Shown here: positions 1-11,935 of the stretch, piece after piece
Numbering within the stretch: the stretch's first letter is position 1
Layout: each line of letters starts with the position of its first letter
NCBI GenBank assembly: GCA_023362775.1
Contig: JALMGJ010000002.1
Location: forward strand, 57,802,914-57,866,913
Direction of reading: 5' to 3'
Origin: Charina bottae
Taxonomy: Eukaryota > Chordata > Lepidosauria > Squamata > Charinaidae
DNA length: 64,000 bases
The notes under the pieces: generated by a model
What the model saw: the letters and a program-made list of their open reading frames with translations, nothing else
What the model was told of the DNA's origin: nothing
Database searches by the model: none
Made by a program: the position numbers and the translations under genes

Positions 1-297
1 CCCTATGTATGATGTGGGCCCCTGACAATGTACCTTTTCTGTAGCTGCCCCTATGCTGTGGAATACTCCCCCCCACCCCGAAATACAGAAAACCCCAAAC
101 CTCTTCACTTTTTGCAAATTGCTAAAGACCTAGCAGTTTCACCTAATGTTTGAGGCCTAATTGTGCGCAGGTTACCTTTTAGTTAGATAGTTAGCTATTG
201 TTTGTTCCTGTTAGTATTCTATGTATCCCTTTGCTTTTGAAAACTGCCCTGAGTTCCAAGGAAATGAGCAGTATATAAAACCATGCAATAAATAAAT
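1..297 (+). repeat. Decayed L2-type LINE 3' end
   Basis: Residual 3' end of an L2-like non-LTR retrotransposon. The text around 45-150 resembles the end of the RT-coding region, and 235-297 resembles the L2 3' UTR (a 'ctgccctgagttcc' line followed by an A-rich AATAAATAAA tail). No open frame survives. It abuts the hAT element that follows. The family call is by eye and the copy is old. Confidence 0.5.
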
Positions 298-305
298 GAC
301 TAAAC

Positions 306-747
306 CATAGCTTACCAAACTGTGTGCTGGGACACCTTAGTGTGTCTGCTGCAGTGTCTGGGTGTGTTGTGGCTGCTGCTGCCTCCGAGCCCTGCCAGGA
401 TTCCACGCAGGTCCTAGTGCCTGCCTTGTGCCTGGCTGCCTCCAAACCTGCCCTGCCAGGATTCCGCGCAGGTCCTAGTGCCTACCTTGTGCCTGGCTGC
501 CTCCAAACCTGCCCTGCCAGGATTCCGCGCAGGTCCTAGTGCCTGCCTTGTGCCTCTCTGCCTCCAAACCTGCCCTGCCAGGATTCCGCGCAGGTCCTAG
601 TGCCTGCCTTGTGCCTTGCTGCCTCCAAACCTGCCAGGATTCCACACAGGTCCTAGTGCCTGCTTTGTGCCCTGCTGTAAGAGTATGTCGCGAAATGATG
701 CATGTCTAAAAAGTCTGTCACCAACATGAAAAGTTTGGAAAGCTCTG
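306..747. mobile_element. hAT-type non-autonomous element with internal tandem repeat
   Basis: The ends form a short inverted repeat (left CATAGCTTACCAAACT, right AGTTTGGAAAGCTCTG). They are flanked by an 8-bp target duplication, GACTAAAC at 298-305 and GACTAAAT at 748-755, with one mismatch. Eight-bp duplications are the hAT signature. The left end matches the element at 40122-40421 (same CATAGCTT-CCAAACTGTGTG start and a TTAGTGTGT block), so both belong to one family. There is no transposase. Confidence 0.7.
395..690. repeat. 61-bp tandem array inside the hAT element
   Basis: Five copies of a unit containing CCAGGATTCCGCGCAGGTCC start at 395, 456, 517, 578 and 634. The first three intervals are exactly 61 bp and the last is 56 bp because CCCTG is missing. 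The array accounts for short open frames on both strands that should not be read as genes. Confidence 0.85.
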
Positions 748-959
748 GACTAAATAATACAGTGATTGGCTAGATTCATGACCTTGATTTATTTGGGTTC
801 TAGATCACCTGGAGACCTGTATTTGCATTCAAGCCAATCCCTTCTGAACTTCTGCTGAAATTTACGGAGGCTGGAAAGAAGTGGGTGAGAGCTACCTATG
901 TGGTCCAGCTCTCACTCAGCTTTAGCTCTCAATATGTTCAACCATATATGATTATATAT

Positions 960-1192
960 ATCAGCAGCCGGCACAGAAGCGAGGCATGCTGGGGCTTGTA
1001 GTCCAGTGCCTGCAGCCGAAGAGCCGGTTCCCTGCCCTCCTCCCTATCGCGCGGTAAATTTACAATATGTGATGTATAATGGGAAAAATGTACTGATGTT
1101 GTTGTAAGCCGCCTAGAGTCCTCCAGTAGGGAGGGGATAGGCGGGGTATAAATAGGATAAATAAATAAATAAATAAATAAATAAATTATATA
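960..1192 (+). repeat. 5'-truncated SINE with L2-like 3' tail
   Basis: The body begins CAGCAGCCGGCACAGAAGCG. It ends with an L2-type tail (GTAAGCCGCCTAGAGTC, GGGGATAGGCGGGGTATAAAT) and a (TAAA)n run at 1156-1188. The same sequence occurs in reverse at 40982-41205, where it is joined to a tRNA-like head, so this copy is a headless version of that SINE. Confidence 0.7.
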
Positions 1193-2190
1193 AATGCTTT
1201 CTAGGCATAGGAGCCATACTTTTTTATTATGTAGTAAATGATCATAGTTGCAAAACTTGCTGATTTTAACTTCTGAACATAGGTAACTGTATATAACATT
1301 GAACTGTCTATACATTCAATATATATGGTTTGCAAGAACTATTTTAACCAAAGGAAAACAGAATGGAGAGGAATACTGCCCATGAACCAATGTTTCAGAA
1401 CAGGCCAATTTCAAGGAACTAGAAGGGGCACAGCAGGAAATAATTAAATTTGAGTGATCCAGGGGCTTAATTCTAATTTGGTGGCAATGTGTTCATTAAC
1501 CATGAGCAGATTTGTGGATAAATCAGCCAATCGCTTGCAGCATAACTTAGATGGAGATTAACTGAATTAATAAAGGCAAACATATCCTGATACTAACACA
1601 ACACAGCGACACTATTTTATAGGTTGCTTCTGCATAGTTTGTTTTCCTTAGTTTCAAGTACACCTTTAGTCTTCTCAAAATTACTTAAGAATAGTAGGAA
1701 AAATGTAATATATATTCTTCTTTTATTTTTACTCAGCATCTTTCCCTTAGATACTTGTCATATATGTGTTTAAAACTCTGATTCTAATATTGAACATATT
1801 GTTTTCTGAAATACAGTCATAATTTTGTACTTATTTCTCAAAGGAACTCTTGACTTTAGCCACTTCGAAAGGGAAGTTCTGTTCCATTATTCAACTATCT
1901 TTTTTCCCTTCCTGACCCTTATGCCATTTATTTTGGGTCTATATGTTTGTTGAATGAAGCAACAGTCCTACTGACAATCCAGTGAACAATCAATGTATGG
2001 AGGAGAAGAGGGGTGGATTGTGTCTAGTGCCCCTTCTCCAAACTCCAGGCTTTTTGAGTTCAACCCAACCTCTTTATAGAAAAATAACAGGCACAGTGAT
2101 TCTTGCATGCAGAAATTTCATGGCATGAAGCCAAATCTCTCTCTTTTTTTTTTTTTTGCACAGGCTTTATAACATACTGTAGCCTAAGTT
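1193..2190. other. Stretch without recognised features
   Basis: AT-rich sequence. No coding region, clear repeat or target duplication was recognised on either strand. Confidence 0.5.
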
Positions 2191-2280
2191 GTTTTGCAAG
2201 TTTTTGTTTTGCAAGTTTTTGTTTTGCAAGTTTTTGTTTTGCAAGTTTTTGTTTTGCAAGTTTTTGTTTTGCTTTGTTTT
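2191..2280. repeat. 15-bp minisatellite
   Basis: About five to six near-perfect copies of GTTTTGCAAGTTTTT run head to tail. The unit is a multiple of three, so the region is open as a Phe/Ala/Ser/Cys-rich frame, which I regard as a by-product of the repeat. Confidence 0.85.
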
Positions 2281-4224
2281 ATCTTCTTATTAGAATGGAT
2301 GGAGCCTAAGTTAGTTTATTGAAAGAATTAGTATTAGGGTTGTGGAAAGGCAACTTGTTTTCCTCCATTCAGATAAGCCTGTCTTGTGAGTCATTCTGAC
2401 TCAATACTGATTTCCTAGAACTATCCAGAAAATCAAAACTAGCCTGAATAGTCCTATTCAACAGGGGCTTGGGGTTTACACTAAAGGCTCTGTCAACAGG
2501 CCATCCTCCAGTCCTCGAGGTGGAAGAAAAGCATGCTGCCATAAATCGTGCTGCACTGATGGCTGAGCCTTATTCTGCCTCAGGTGGTGCTACCCTGATA
2601 GTATTAATGTGGGACAAATGAAGGGCAGCAGCTGGTGGATTCGGCTGGCTTCATTTTCCCTCCCACTGAGTATTGCCTGACAGTGGGAGAAACAGCCACC
2701 ACTTGCTCTCCTTTATGTGGGTAGGGCTGGGCTGAGTGAGTACAGGCAGGTCTCTGGAATGGCAGATTCAGCCATTTGTCAAGCTGCTTGCCCAGGAACT
2801 TCAGCTCTGTGTCCTGTCAGTTGGTTTTTCTTTCTGAATGTCTTTTTGAAACATCAGTCTAATCTCTTTCCAAATTAGCCCAGCTGACAAATCAAAGGCA
2901 TGGAGGAGGGAGTGAGAAGAACATTGGGGCGTCCCCTCCCACTTCACCCTATGCTCCTCCTCCTCTATGCCTGTGACCTGTCAGGTGAGCTAACAGGAAC
3001 AGAGGAGGGGTTCAGGATAAAGTGGGTCAGAACGATCAGTAGTGAAGCAGGAGGGAGCCCCATCATCAACTACTGCCACAAGAGAATGGCAGTGCTGGCA
3101 GGGAGCAGCTGTGGCCTACAGCCCCCAGAAGTACCTGTGGGGTGGGCAAAATGTCGTAGAAGTAGGCAAAATACCCTCCCCTTTGTAAAGTAATAAAAAT
3201 AGGGGAAAAGTATAAACATGTGACCCCTCCCCCCTTGTTGACAGAAGCAGTGGAAAACCTATTTGCACAGGACCAGCAACTTGCAGCTGACAGAACATGT
3301 TTGTTTGTTTGCTTTCCCCAGCTTAAATTGACATTCTGTACAACACAGGACAAGTATTCCAGACAGCTACCTTGTTTTTTTAAAGTGCAGTTCTTGTACT
3401 CTTTCAAAAGACTGTTAGCTTTTGGCTACAAAATAGGTCTGGTGCTCTTTCACAAGCGTACTGAACCCACGGATATAAGTAGCCCACATAATGCCTTACC
3501 AGAAATTTCTGAGGCACCAGCCAGGCATTATGTGGGCAGATGCTTTTGCAGAAGCCACATGTCTCAACTCTCCTGCAAGACAATCCAAAAAGGCCATGGA
3601 GGGCAGTTTCCTGTGACCAAAGGAGATGAGGTGTGCCCACAGCAGCAGTAGGTATCCTGACCATGTCATCAACCAAATTATTGAAGAAGCATTTCCACAG
3701 CCAAAATAGTGTCAGGAGAAGTGGTAGCACTCTACTTTAAAACTGGAACAGCTACCTAAAACTTCCAGTTGCCTCTGTTACGGGCTGGAAAAGGAACATC
3801 ATAAGGACAGGTCAACAGTTTGTAGGACATGAGAATGAGCCTGAAGTTAGAGCAGAATCCTAATATATGTTCCACCCGTCAGAACGAAGGGACTTATAAA
3901 TCAATTAAAACAAGGCAATACTTATTATCAGCTTTACAACCTAAGACAGAATATATTCAGGCACCAATTCTTAATATTATGATATCAATTGGAAGGACTC
4001 TAACGTAGCTAAGCCTTGTCTTTCTATGATAACCAACTGAATGGAAACTATAGAACTTGATGTCTTCCAGTATTCTGTAAGTACATGAGGTTCACAAGGG
4101 AAGCCAGATTCAAATTATGTTAATTCTAGACTGGACAGGAAAAATTACAGTAGTTCAACAGCTGAAATACAACCATGAGAATGAATCAAGTCTTGGCCAG
4201 CAAAATCAAGGCATGAGTTTTCTA
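2281..4224. other. Stretch without recognised features
   Basis: Mixed-composition sequence with several short open frames (for example 2900-3193 and 3220-3651). None has a recognisable domain and they overlap frames on the other strand. No repeat family was recognised. Confidence 0.45.
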
Positions 4225-4300
4225 GTGCACTTTAATGCCACCTAGAGTCATCGAGAGTCAGGCAGCATACAAGTTTAATAAATTATTAATGATTATGATT
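4225..4300 (+). repeat. L2-like 3' tail remnant
   Basis: CCTAGAGTCATCGAGAGTC followed by GGCAGCATACAAGTTTAATAAATTATTAAT resembles the decayed L2/SINE 3' terminus seen at 1110-1190, without the body. Confidence 0.45.
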
Positions 4301-5012
4301 AATGCATTTTTCCCAAAAAATATTTGGATAGCTCTAAGTAAACCTTTATCCTACTAGTTCCACATAAACTTTTCTCTTGTCTCAGCACAAGACTTAAGCC
4401 AATGGAATATTTATAAAGGCTGTCAAGATCTGAGGTTTCCTGGACTGTTAAAAGGTTCTTTACTACTTTTGCTATTTAACTGTAAGAGATAAACTGAGAG
4501 CCAACAGTTCTCAGGACGAAGATGTCAGTTATGTCAATAACCAAAAACCTCTCAACTTCACAGCCATGAAGCACAGGGCAAAGAATTTCTTAAAATGTGG
4601 GAAATATGGGAATAAGAAGCAAAAGGTTAAAGCTAGAATGAGTATAAGAGGAAACTACATTTATGTTGACAAGGGGAAATCAGCTGTCCAATATGTCTTC
4701 AGTTTAGTTGCAATAAAAAACCTTATCTAGGTGCATTGTGTTGAGTGTCTGAGAGACTTCTGCTGAGTTTGAGCTACTAATTAAGTTATGTCAAGTCAGG
4801 TGCTGGAGACTTACAGTTAAGCTCTGGTTCAGAGACACCTTCTGTGAGACTAAAGAAATAAAAGTTCTGTTGAAGATTGATCTTCTGGCAAGCCTACTCC
4901 AGAAAAATTCAGAGGTTGGTCTGTCATGACCTCTTTTCCTTCTCTTTCCCTGCTACAGCCTGATGATTGGAAGAGATGCAAAGCCCAGTTACTCCATCTC
5001 ACTAGATGATTG

Positions 5013-6480
<1,468 letters not shown>

Positions 6481-6489
6481 AGAATATAG

Positions 6490-6825
6490 AATATATGTAG
6501 CTCAGGGTTGAACTGTGGAGTCCTTGGTGCTCTCTGAACTTCGCTGTTTGCTTGCAGATGTTTCATTACCTGACTAGATAACATCATCAGTGCTAGTGAG
6601 TGTGGGGTTTGCTCCCTGTTTATATACAGTGGCTTGCCCTGCCAGTGTTGGTGGGGGTGTGTTTTTCTCCTTGGTACTTCCTTGATTAAGATATTGTTTT
6701 CTGCTTGATTGTTTGCCTGGTGTTAATCCCTGCTTATCTGGGTGTTGGCTGCTGGAGAGGATGTGTTCTGGTCTTTTTGTTTCCTTCTTAGCTTTTTTAT
6801 TGTCTCTTTTGAATGGTTTGTAAAT
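6490..6825 (-). mobile_element. PLE-A, 3' terminal part (left piece)
   Basis: 3' terminal region of an old Penelope-like element on the minus strand. It starts with GTAGCTCAGGGTTGAACTGT, also found at 32486, and includes a hammerhead-like core at 6550-6597. The element continues beyond the PLE-B insertion at 9450-9603 and beyond the L1 insertion at 11441-11935. It is thus a single PLE split twice. Confidence 0.7.
6550..6597 (-). ncRNA. Hammerhead-ribozyme-like core in PLE-A
   Basis: Read on the minus strand: CTGATGA, a stem II of TTATC pairing with GGTAA (one G-U pair) around a six-base loop, then GAAAC-ATC before TGCAAGC. This is the order CUGANGA / stem II / GAAA / NUH of a hammerhead. Stem I is reduced to GCA/UGC here, so activity of this copy is doubtful. 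Hammerhead motifs are known in PLE termini. Confidence 0.55.
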
Positions 6826-6876
6826 GTGGTTTATCTCTGTCTGTAGCTTGAATCATGTCAACTGGATTTCTATTTT

Positions 6877-6925
6877 CTCAGTGGAAACGTTTCACTCCTT
6901 ATCCAAGAAGCTTCTTCAGTCTGAG
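6877..6925 (-). ncRNA. Hammerhead-ribozyme-like core, PLE-B left arm
   Basis: Minus-strand order: CTCAG, CTGAAGA, GCTTC/GGAGT stem II with a TTGGATAA loop, GAAACGTT, then CTGAG. Outer CTCAG/CTGAG pair as stem I. One base change relative to the right arm turns a C-G into a U-G pair in stem II. Confidence 0.55.
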
Positions 6926-7018
6926 CAAAGTTAGTAAGGGAATCCTTAAATATGTTTCTAGGTGGCTGTGTGACCTTACACCTGGGGCTAGGTCATGGTT
7001 ATTTTTGAGATGTTATTT

Positions 7019-8590
7019 CTAAGTCCCTTTATCATCTAAAGGAGGATCGTTAAGATCACCATGCTGCTGTTGAGCTTGCGAAATGGTCTTAATCTTCCTA
7101 GGCACAGAAGACAAAGCAGGGAGGAAAATAGGGGAAAGATTGTGCCTGAGGCCCCCACCTCTATTCAAGGAAGGATTTTCCAAGTTGGCATAAATGGATT
7201 CCTTGACCCCTCTCTCAAACCACCTATCTTCTCTGTCTAAAATGTGAACATTAATGTCTTCAAATGAGTGTCCTTTTTCCTTTAGATGAAGATAAACTGC
7301 TGACTCTGGTCCTGTGGTGTTACTTCTCCTGTGTTGGGCCATCCTCCTGTACAAAGGTTGTTTGGTTTCTCCAATGTAGAGTTCAGAGCACTCCTCACTG
7401 CACTGGATTGCATAAACTACATTGCTTTTCTTGTGTTTTGGAGTTTGATCTTTGGGGTGTACAAGCCTCTGTCTCAGTGTGTTGGTGGGTTTGAAATATA
7501 CAGGTATGTGGTGTTTGCCAAATATCCGTTTTATCTTTTCAGACACGCCAGCCATGTAAGGAATGACCAGGTTCTTCCGTTTACTCTGAGTCTCAGCCCT
7601 ATCTGTCGCTGTTTTAGGTCTGGTAGATTTAGATTTAGTGAAGGCCCAATTTGGATATCCACAGGCCTTCAGAGCTGTTCTCAGGTGCTGATTTTCATTC
7701 TTTTTGGAATCCATGGAGGTGGGGATGGTTTCTGCTCTGTGTGACAATGTCCTGATGACTCCTAGTTTGTGCTGCAGTGGATGGTGGGAGTCAAACATCA
7801 GATATTGATCTGTGTGTGTGGGTTTCCTGTAGATCCCTATTTCTAGCTTGCCACCGGTCCCAATGAGGACTTCACAGTCTAGGAATGCCAGTCTGTTGTC
7901 CTTGGTGTCTTCTCTGGTGAAGCTAATGTTGGCATCTATAGTGTTTATATGGTCCGTGAAGGCCTGTACTTCCTGGGCCTTGATTTTGACCCAGGTGTCA
8001 TCCACATACCTAATCCAGTGGGTGGGCACCGTTCCCTGGAATGTGTTGAGTGCTTTCTTCTCCACTTCTCCCATGTATAAATTGGCCACAATGGGTGACA
8101 TAGGAGAACCCATGGCACAGCCGTGTTTTTGTCTGTAAAAGTCACCTCTGTATGAAAAATAAGTGGTGTTAAGACACAGGTCCAGAAGATTGAGATGGTT
8201 GAGATGGTTTCTCCTTTCATGGGTGCTGTCCTCTTCTAGTCTCTTCCTGACAGCGGATAGAGCATGAGTGGTGGGGATGCTGGTGAAAAGGGAGGACACA
8301 TCGAAGGAGACCATAGTTTCATCTGTAGCCAGTTTCAGGATCTTTGCTTTGGAAACAAATTCTTCCGAATTATGGATGTGGTGTTCAGAGTGTCCAACTA
8401 GAGGTGCTAGTATGGTAGAAAGGTGTTTGGCAATGTTGTATGTTACCGAATTAATGCTGCTGACTATGGGTCGGAGGGGTGTTCCTTCCTTGTGGATCTT
8501 AGGAAGTCCGTAGATGCAGGGGATGCCTTCTCCAGGATACAGACGGTGGTAGGTAATCCTATCCGTCTGTATCCTGGAGAAGATATCCAA
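7019..8590 (-). CDS. Penelope-like RT with GIY-YIG endonuclease (PLE-B, 5'-truncated)
   Basis: Open frame of 523 codons without internal stop. Visible PLE RT blocks in order: IYGLPKIHK near residue 27, SFDVSSLFT with an Asp near 95, MGSPMSPIVANLYM near 160-173, and the catalytic RYVDDTW near 195. The C-terminal part has a GIY-YIG nuclease start, NVVYAIQC then ELYIGETKQPLYRR, near 385-410. PLEs use this nuclease and RT for target-primed insertion. The first Met is at the inversion junction, so the true N-terminus (about the first 200-300 residues of a full PLE protein) is missing. The intact frame and near-identical arms imply a recent insertion. Confidence 0.85.
   Translation of the reverse strand: MDIFSRIQTDRITYHRLYPGEGIPCIYGLPKIHKEGTPLRPIVSSINSVTYNIAKHLSTILAPLVGHSEHHIHNSEEFVSKAKILKLATDETMVSFDVSSLFTSIPTTHALSAVRKRLEEDSTHERRNHLNHLNLLDLCLNTTYFSYRGDFYRQKHGCAMGSPMSPIVANLYMGEVEKKALNTFQGTVPTHWIRYVDDTWVKIKAQEVQAFTDHINTIDANISFTREDTKDNRLAFLDCEVLIGTGGKLEIGIYRKPTHTDQYLMFDSHHPLQHKLGVIRTLSHRAETIPTSMDSKKNENQHLRTALKACGYPNWAFTKSKSTRPKTATDRAETQSKRKNLVIPYMAGVSEKIKRIFGKHHIPVYFKPTNTLRQRLVHPKDQTPKHKKSNVVYAIQCSEECSELYIGETKQPLYRRMAQHRRSNTTGPESAVYLHLKEKGHSFEDINVHILDREDRWFERGVKESIYANLENPSLNRGGGLRHNLSPIFLPALSSVPRKIKTISQAQQQHGDLNDPPLDDKGT
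8527..8582. repeat. 20-bp perfect inverted repeat at the PLE-B inversion junction
   Basis: Arms 8527-8546 (CTTCTCCAGGATACAGACGG) and 8563-8582 are exact reverse complements with a 16-base spacer. They sit where the minus-strand ORF begins and the plus-strand copy starts, so the head-to-head structure probably arose by fold-back template switching. Confidence 0.85.
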
Positions 8591-9222
8591 ATTGGGCCTT
8601 CACTAAATCTAAATCTACCAGACCTAAAACAGCAACAGATAGGGCTGAGACTCAGAGTAAACGGAAGAACCTGGTCATTCCTTACATGGCTGGCATGTCT
8701 GAAAAGATAAAACAGATATTTGGCAAACACCACATACCTGTATATTTCAAACCCACCAACACACTGAGACAGAGGCTTGTACACCCCAAAGATCAAACTC
8801 CAAAACACAAGAAAAGCAATGTAGTTTATGCAATCCAGTGCAGTGAGGAGTGCTCTGAACTCTACATTGGAGAAACCAAACAACCTTTGTACAGGAGGAT
8901 GGCCCAACACAGGAGGAGCAACACCACAGGACCAGAGTCAGCAGTTTATCTTCATCTAAAGGAAAAAGGACACTCATTTGAAGACATTAATGTTCACATT
9001 TTAGACAGAGAAGATAGGTGGTTTGAGAGAGGGGTCAAGGAATCCATTTATGCCAACTTGGAAAATCCTTCCTTGAATAGAGGTGGGGGCCTCAGGCACA
9101 ATCTTTCCCCTATTTTCCTCCCTGCTTTGTCTTCTGTGCCTAGGAAGATTAAGACCATTTCGCAAGCTCAACAGCAGCATGGTGATCTTAACGATCCTCC
9201 TTTAGATGATAAAGGGACTTAG
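8583..9222 (+). pseudogene. GIY-YIG half of PLE-B protein (inverted partial copy)
   Basis: A 178-codon frame from 8686, extending upstream without a Met, that duplicates the last third of the 7019-8590 product: NVVYAIQC, ELYIGETKQPLYRR and the end DLNDPPLDDKGT. It lacks all RT blocks and cannot work as an RT. A few substitutions separate the two arms (for example MSEKIKQIF against VSEKIKRIF). Confidence 0.8.
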
Positions 9223-9315
9223 AAATAACATCTCAAAAATAACCATGACCTAGCCCCAGGTGTAAGGTCACACAGCCACCTAGAAACATATTTAAGGATT
9301 CCCTTACTAACTTTG

Positions 9316-9364
9316 CTCAGACTGAAGAAGCTTCTTGGATAAGGAGCGAAACGTTTCCACTGAG
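9316..9364 (+). ncRNA. Hammerhead-ribozyme-like core, PLE-B right arm
   Basis: CTCAG (stem I 5' side), CTGAAGA, stem II GCTTC-TTGGATAA-GGAGC, GAAACGTT, then CTGAG pairing with CTCAG. GAAACGTTTC is self-complementary, which would allow a stem III between two molecules. This fits the minimal hammerheads described for PLEs. Confidence 0.6.
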
Positions 9365-9449
9365 AAAATAGAAATCCAGTTGACATGATTCAAGCTACAG
9401 ACAATTCCACCTGGATGACTGAGAACCTTCATAGACGTGGTTTATCTCT

Positions 9450-9603
9450 ATGTGTCCATTGATGGCTGATTTGTCTGAATGCCAAGCTTCCAGGAATTCC
9501 CTAGCATTTTTGGATTTAGCTCGGTCTAAGTTGCTCACAGTTTCCCAGTTGAAAGTATTGTTGAGTCTGTCCATTTACTTAAGATACTTTGGAAGGCTTT
9601 GGT
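9450..9603 (-). mobile_element. PLE-A, middle piece
   Basis: Minus-strand translation gives a PLE C-terminal region (...AREFLEAWHSDKSAINGHI... near 9450-9510), typical of the tail beyond the GIY-YIG domain. It links the left piece at 6490-6825 with the RT piece at 11441-11935 once the two later insertions are removed. Confidence 0.65.
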
Positions 9604-9915
9604 GGTAATTTTTTTTTTATTATATTTGAAAGAAAGATAAAAACTACAGAAAAACAAAAAACTACAAACAAAAAAAGAAAAAGAAACTAAAAAGTGTGAA
9701 ACACAAGAAAAAAGAATTTTGGAAGATTACAAAGGTGACTTCCAACTTTCCACAGCAAGAATATACAACAGTTACCATAACCAAACCTTTTCTCTATATC
9801 AAACCAAGATCACATCATTTCTATAAATCCTTCCCTTAACACATATACAAATCACTAATACAATTGCTCCTTCCCCTTATATAAAAAAGAAAGTATATAT
9901 ATATACTTACATATA

Positions 9916-9959
<44 letters not shown>

Positions 9960-11440
9960 TATATTTACATATATACATAAATTTCTAATTCAGCTTCCCT
10001 CCTCCATAAAACACCACCCATTTAATTATTTCCTTCCTACCGCTATTCTGTTTCTGTCTACTATAATAAAAATCAAATTATAAAAACAAATAAATTGTCT
10101 GCCTTTATCATTAATAAAACTACAACAATCTTAACCCTATTAAACCTGAAGAACAATATAAAATATTATTATACCTTATCTGTAACTTTTACATTTTACA
10201 AATCAAAAATCCTGTACATCTTAATCTAAATCATTAAAAAAGACCATGATAGCTTCATTATCACTCCAGTTATATATTCTTAATTTTTTACCCCTCCTCA
10301 AAATATACTAGAGCATTTACATATTTACCTATTACACAAAAGTAATTTTTTATATAAAAATCCCATAGCCCAACTGCCTCTAGAGGTACAGACTTCTCAG
10401 CAGAAAAAAAAACTCCCACACACCATATTCTCTTCTTTCCCATATCACTGATTCAGATAGTCATAACATTTCCCCAGCTTGGCAACTCCTTGTGCAGTTT
10501 TAAACTCAGACTGTCATTTTAACCCCTTCAACACCAAACCACGATCTTCAGCTGGCATTACTTCAGTCTCAGTAACAGCAACAAAGCCCCCATCTTTACC
10601 AAAATCAAATTTAGTACAAGAAATAGTAGGTAAAGGTAAAGGTTCCCCCCGCACATTTGTGCAGTTGTGTCCGACTCTAGGGGCCAGTGCCCATCTCCGT
10701 TTGTTAGCCGAAGAGCCAGTGTTCTCCAAAGATGCTTCCACAGTCATGTGGCTGGCATGACGCATGCGGAACGCTGTTACCTTCCCACCAAAGTGGTACC
10801 TATTTATCTACTTGCATTTGCATGTTTTCGAATTGCTAGGTTGGCAAGAGCTGGGGTGAGTGCGGGAGCTCACTCCGTCACGCAGGGCTAGGGATTCGAA
10901 CCTTCCGATCGACAAGCCTGGCGTCTTACCTGCTGAGCCACCACATCCCTTTAGAAATAGTAACGGAAAGGCAATTATGTTTTTTCAGCCCTTGTTACAC
11001 TTTAGATGGGAAAACAAGCCAAAACTTTTTAAGAAAATTAAAAATATAATCCGAAAATAACGATATTCACCAAGAGATTTCGCTTCTTCTTACTGTAAAA
11101 AGCTTCTCTTAGGGTATAAAAACTTAAAAGCTAAATTGGGTGCTTTAGAAATGGGAAGGCAGAACTTACAATGCCCCTTTAAGAGGCTGCAACGCAGCTC
11201 GGAAAAGGATGAAATCCCACCCTACCAGTGAAGTCTTACCATTCGATTGCACAAGCTATCCACGCCCTCCTGGCTACAATTCACCATCTGGAGGACAAAT
11301 GGGTCAATTCCCAGCATTTTCCTTACTCTGGAAAAATGCTTTGGGCTACAGGAAAAGCCTGCCTGTGCCTGAAAAAAATGCCACAATGCCGGAACTTGTG
11401 GGCAAGGCTGTTCAGTTTGCCATTTTCCCACCGGAAGTCC
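9604..11440 (-). mobile_element. L1-type LINE 3' fragment inserted in PLE-A
   Basis: Minus-strand L1 3' UTR: a poly-T start at 9608 and a T/A-rich block that matches, in reverse, 39480-39645. Flanks 9581-9603 and 11441-11463 look like an old 23-bp target duplication (19 of 23 identical). Most of the L1 coding region is missing, and 10440-11440 is a region I cannot assign to a named L1 part. A Sauria SINE lies inside (10629-10952). An (ACAT)n run is at 9920-9965. Confidence 0.6.
10629..10952 (-). mobile_element. Sauria-type SINE with 10-bp target duplication
   Basis: Flanked by AGAAATAGTA at 10619-10628 and 10953-10962. On the minus strand it begins with a tRNA-like head: A-box region GTGGCTCAGCAGG and B box GGTTCGAATCC. 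It ends with the tail GGGGGGAACCTTTACCTTTACC. The region before the tail (CTAGAGTCGGACACAACT) resembles the BovB 3' end, in line with BovB-driven mobility. Confidence 0.85.
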
Positions 11441-11935
11441 AAGATGTTTGGGAGGGCTTTGGTTTTTGTGCTATGGTGATGCCATGTGGTTGTAATAGTC
11501 TGTTGGTAGTTTCTGAGATGTTTCTGATGTATGGCAGTGTTGGTCGTGCTGTAGTGGGTTGAGTGGTCAGGCACTTTTTGATAAAGTTGTGTGGTATCCA
11601 ATTTGCTGGAAGATGCTGTATAGGTGTTCTGGTTCCTTTTTCTGGTGTTCTGGGGTGCCACAGTGCATTTGTTGCCATCTGATTAATGTTCTTACACAGC
11701 TTCTCTTGTGGGACGTTGGGTTGTTGCTTTGGTAATGGAGCACTTGGTTAGTGTGGGTAGATTTCCAGTAGACTTGTGTTTCTAGAAAGCCCTCATTTCC
11801 TCTACTGATGAGGATGTCCAAGAAGGGTAGTTGTTTTCTTCTTCCCTTGTGAATTTTATTCCATTGAAGATATTGTTGATGGTTTCATGTGTCTTTTGTA
11901 GTTGTTCCTTTTTTATTATGAGAAAAGTGTCAAGA
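11441..11935 (-). pseudogene. PLE-A reverse transcriptase remnant
   Basis: Minus-strand frames in two overlapping phases show PLE RT features: a degenerate DTFLIIKKEQ near 11930-11900 where an active copy has a YVDD box, NIFNGIKFTREEE, then MDILISR, TQVYWKSTHTNQ, LHYQSNNPTSHKRSC and RTLI. These match the block that follows the catalytic Asp pair in PLE proteins (compare KPTHTDQYL in PLE-B). Frameshifts near 11820 and 11660 and loss of the catalytic box make it inactive. It is the 5'-most surviving part of PLE-A. Confidence 0.75.

Larger units (their letters stand above)
6839..9436 (-). mobile_element. PLE-B: head-to-head Penelope-like element with 13-bp target duplication
   Basis: A 2598-bp insertion flanked by identical GTGGTTTATCTCT at 6826-6838 and 9437-9449. 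The left part reads on the minus strand (RT plus endonuclease plus 3' end). The right part reads on the plus strand (endonuclease plus 3' end only). The shared arms are 6839-7660 and 8581-9402, about 822 bp each and nearly identical. Only the right end carries the extra terminal 34 bp. Such inverted partial copies are a known PLE outcome. It is inserted in PLE-A. Confidence 0.85.

Noticed and set aside
3220..3730. Possible host exon (143 and 108 codons on opposite strands)
   Set aside because: No domain, no splice-site logic that could be supported, and frames are open on both strands.
10860..10950. tRNA gene on the minus strand
   Set aside because: A and B boxes belong to the SINE head; no full cloverleaf or acceptor stem was seen, and the target duplication shows a retroposon.
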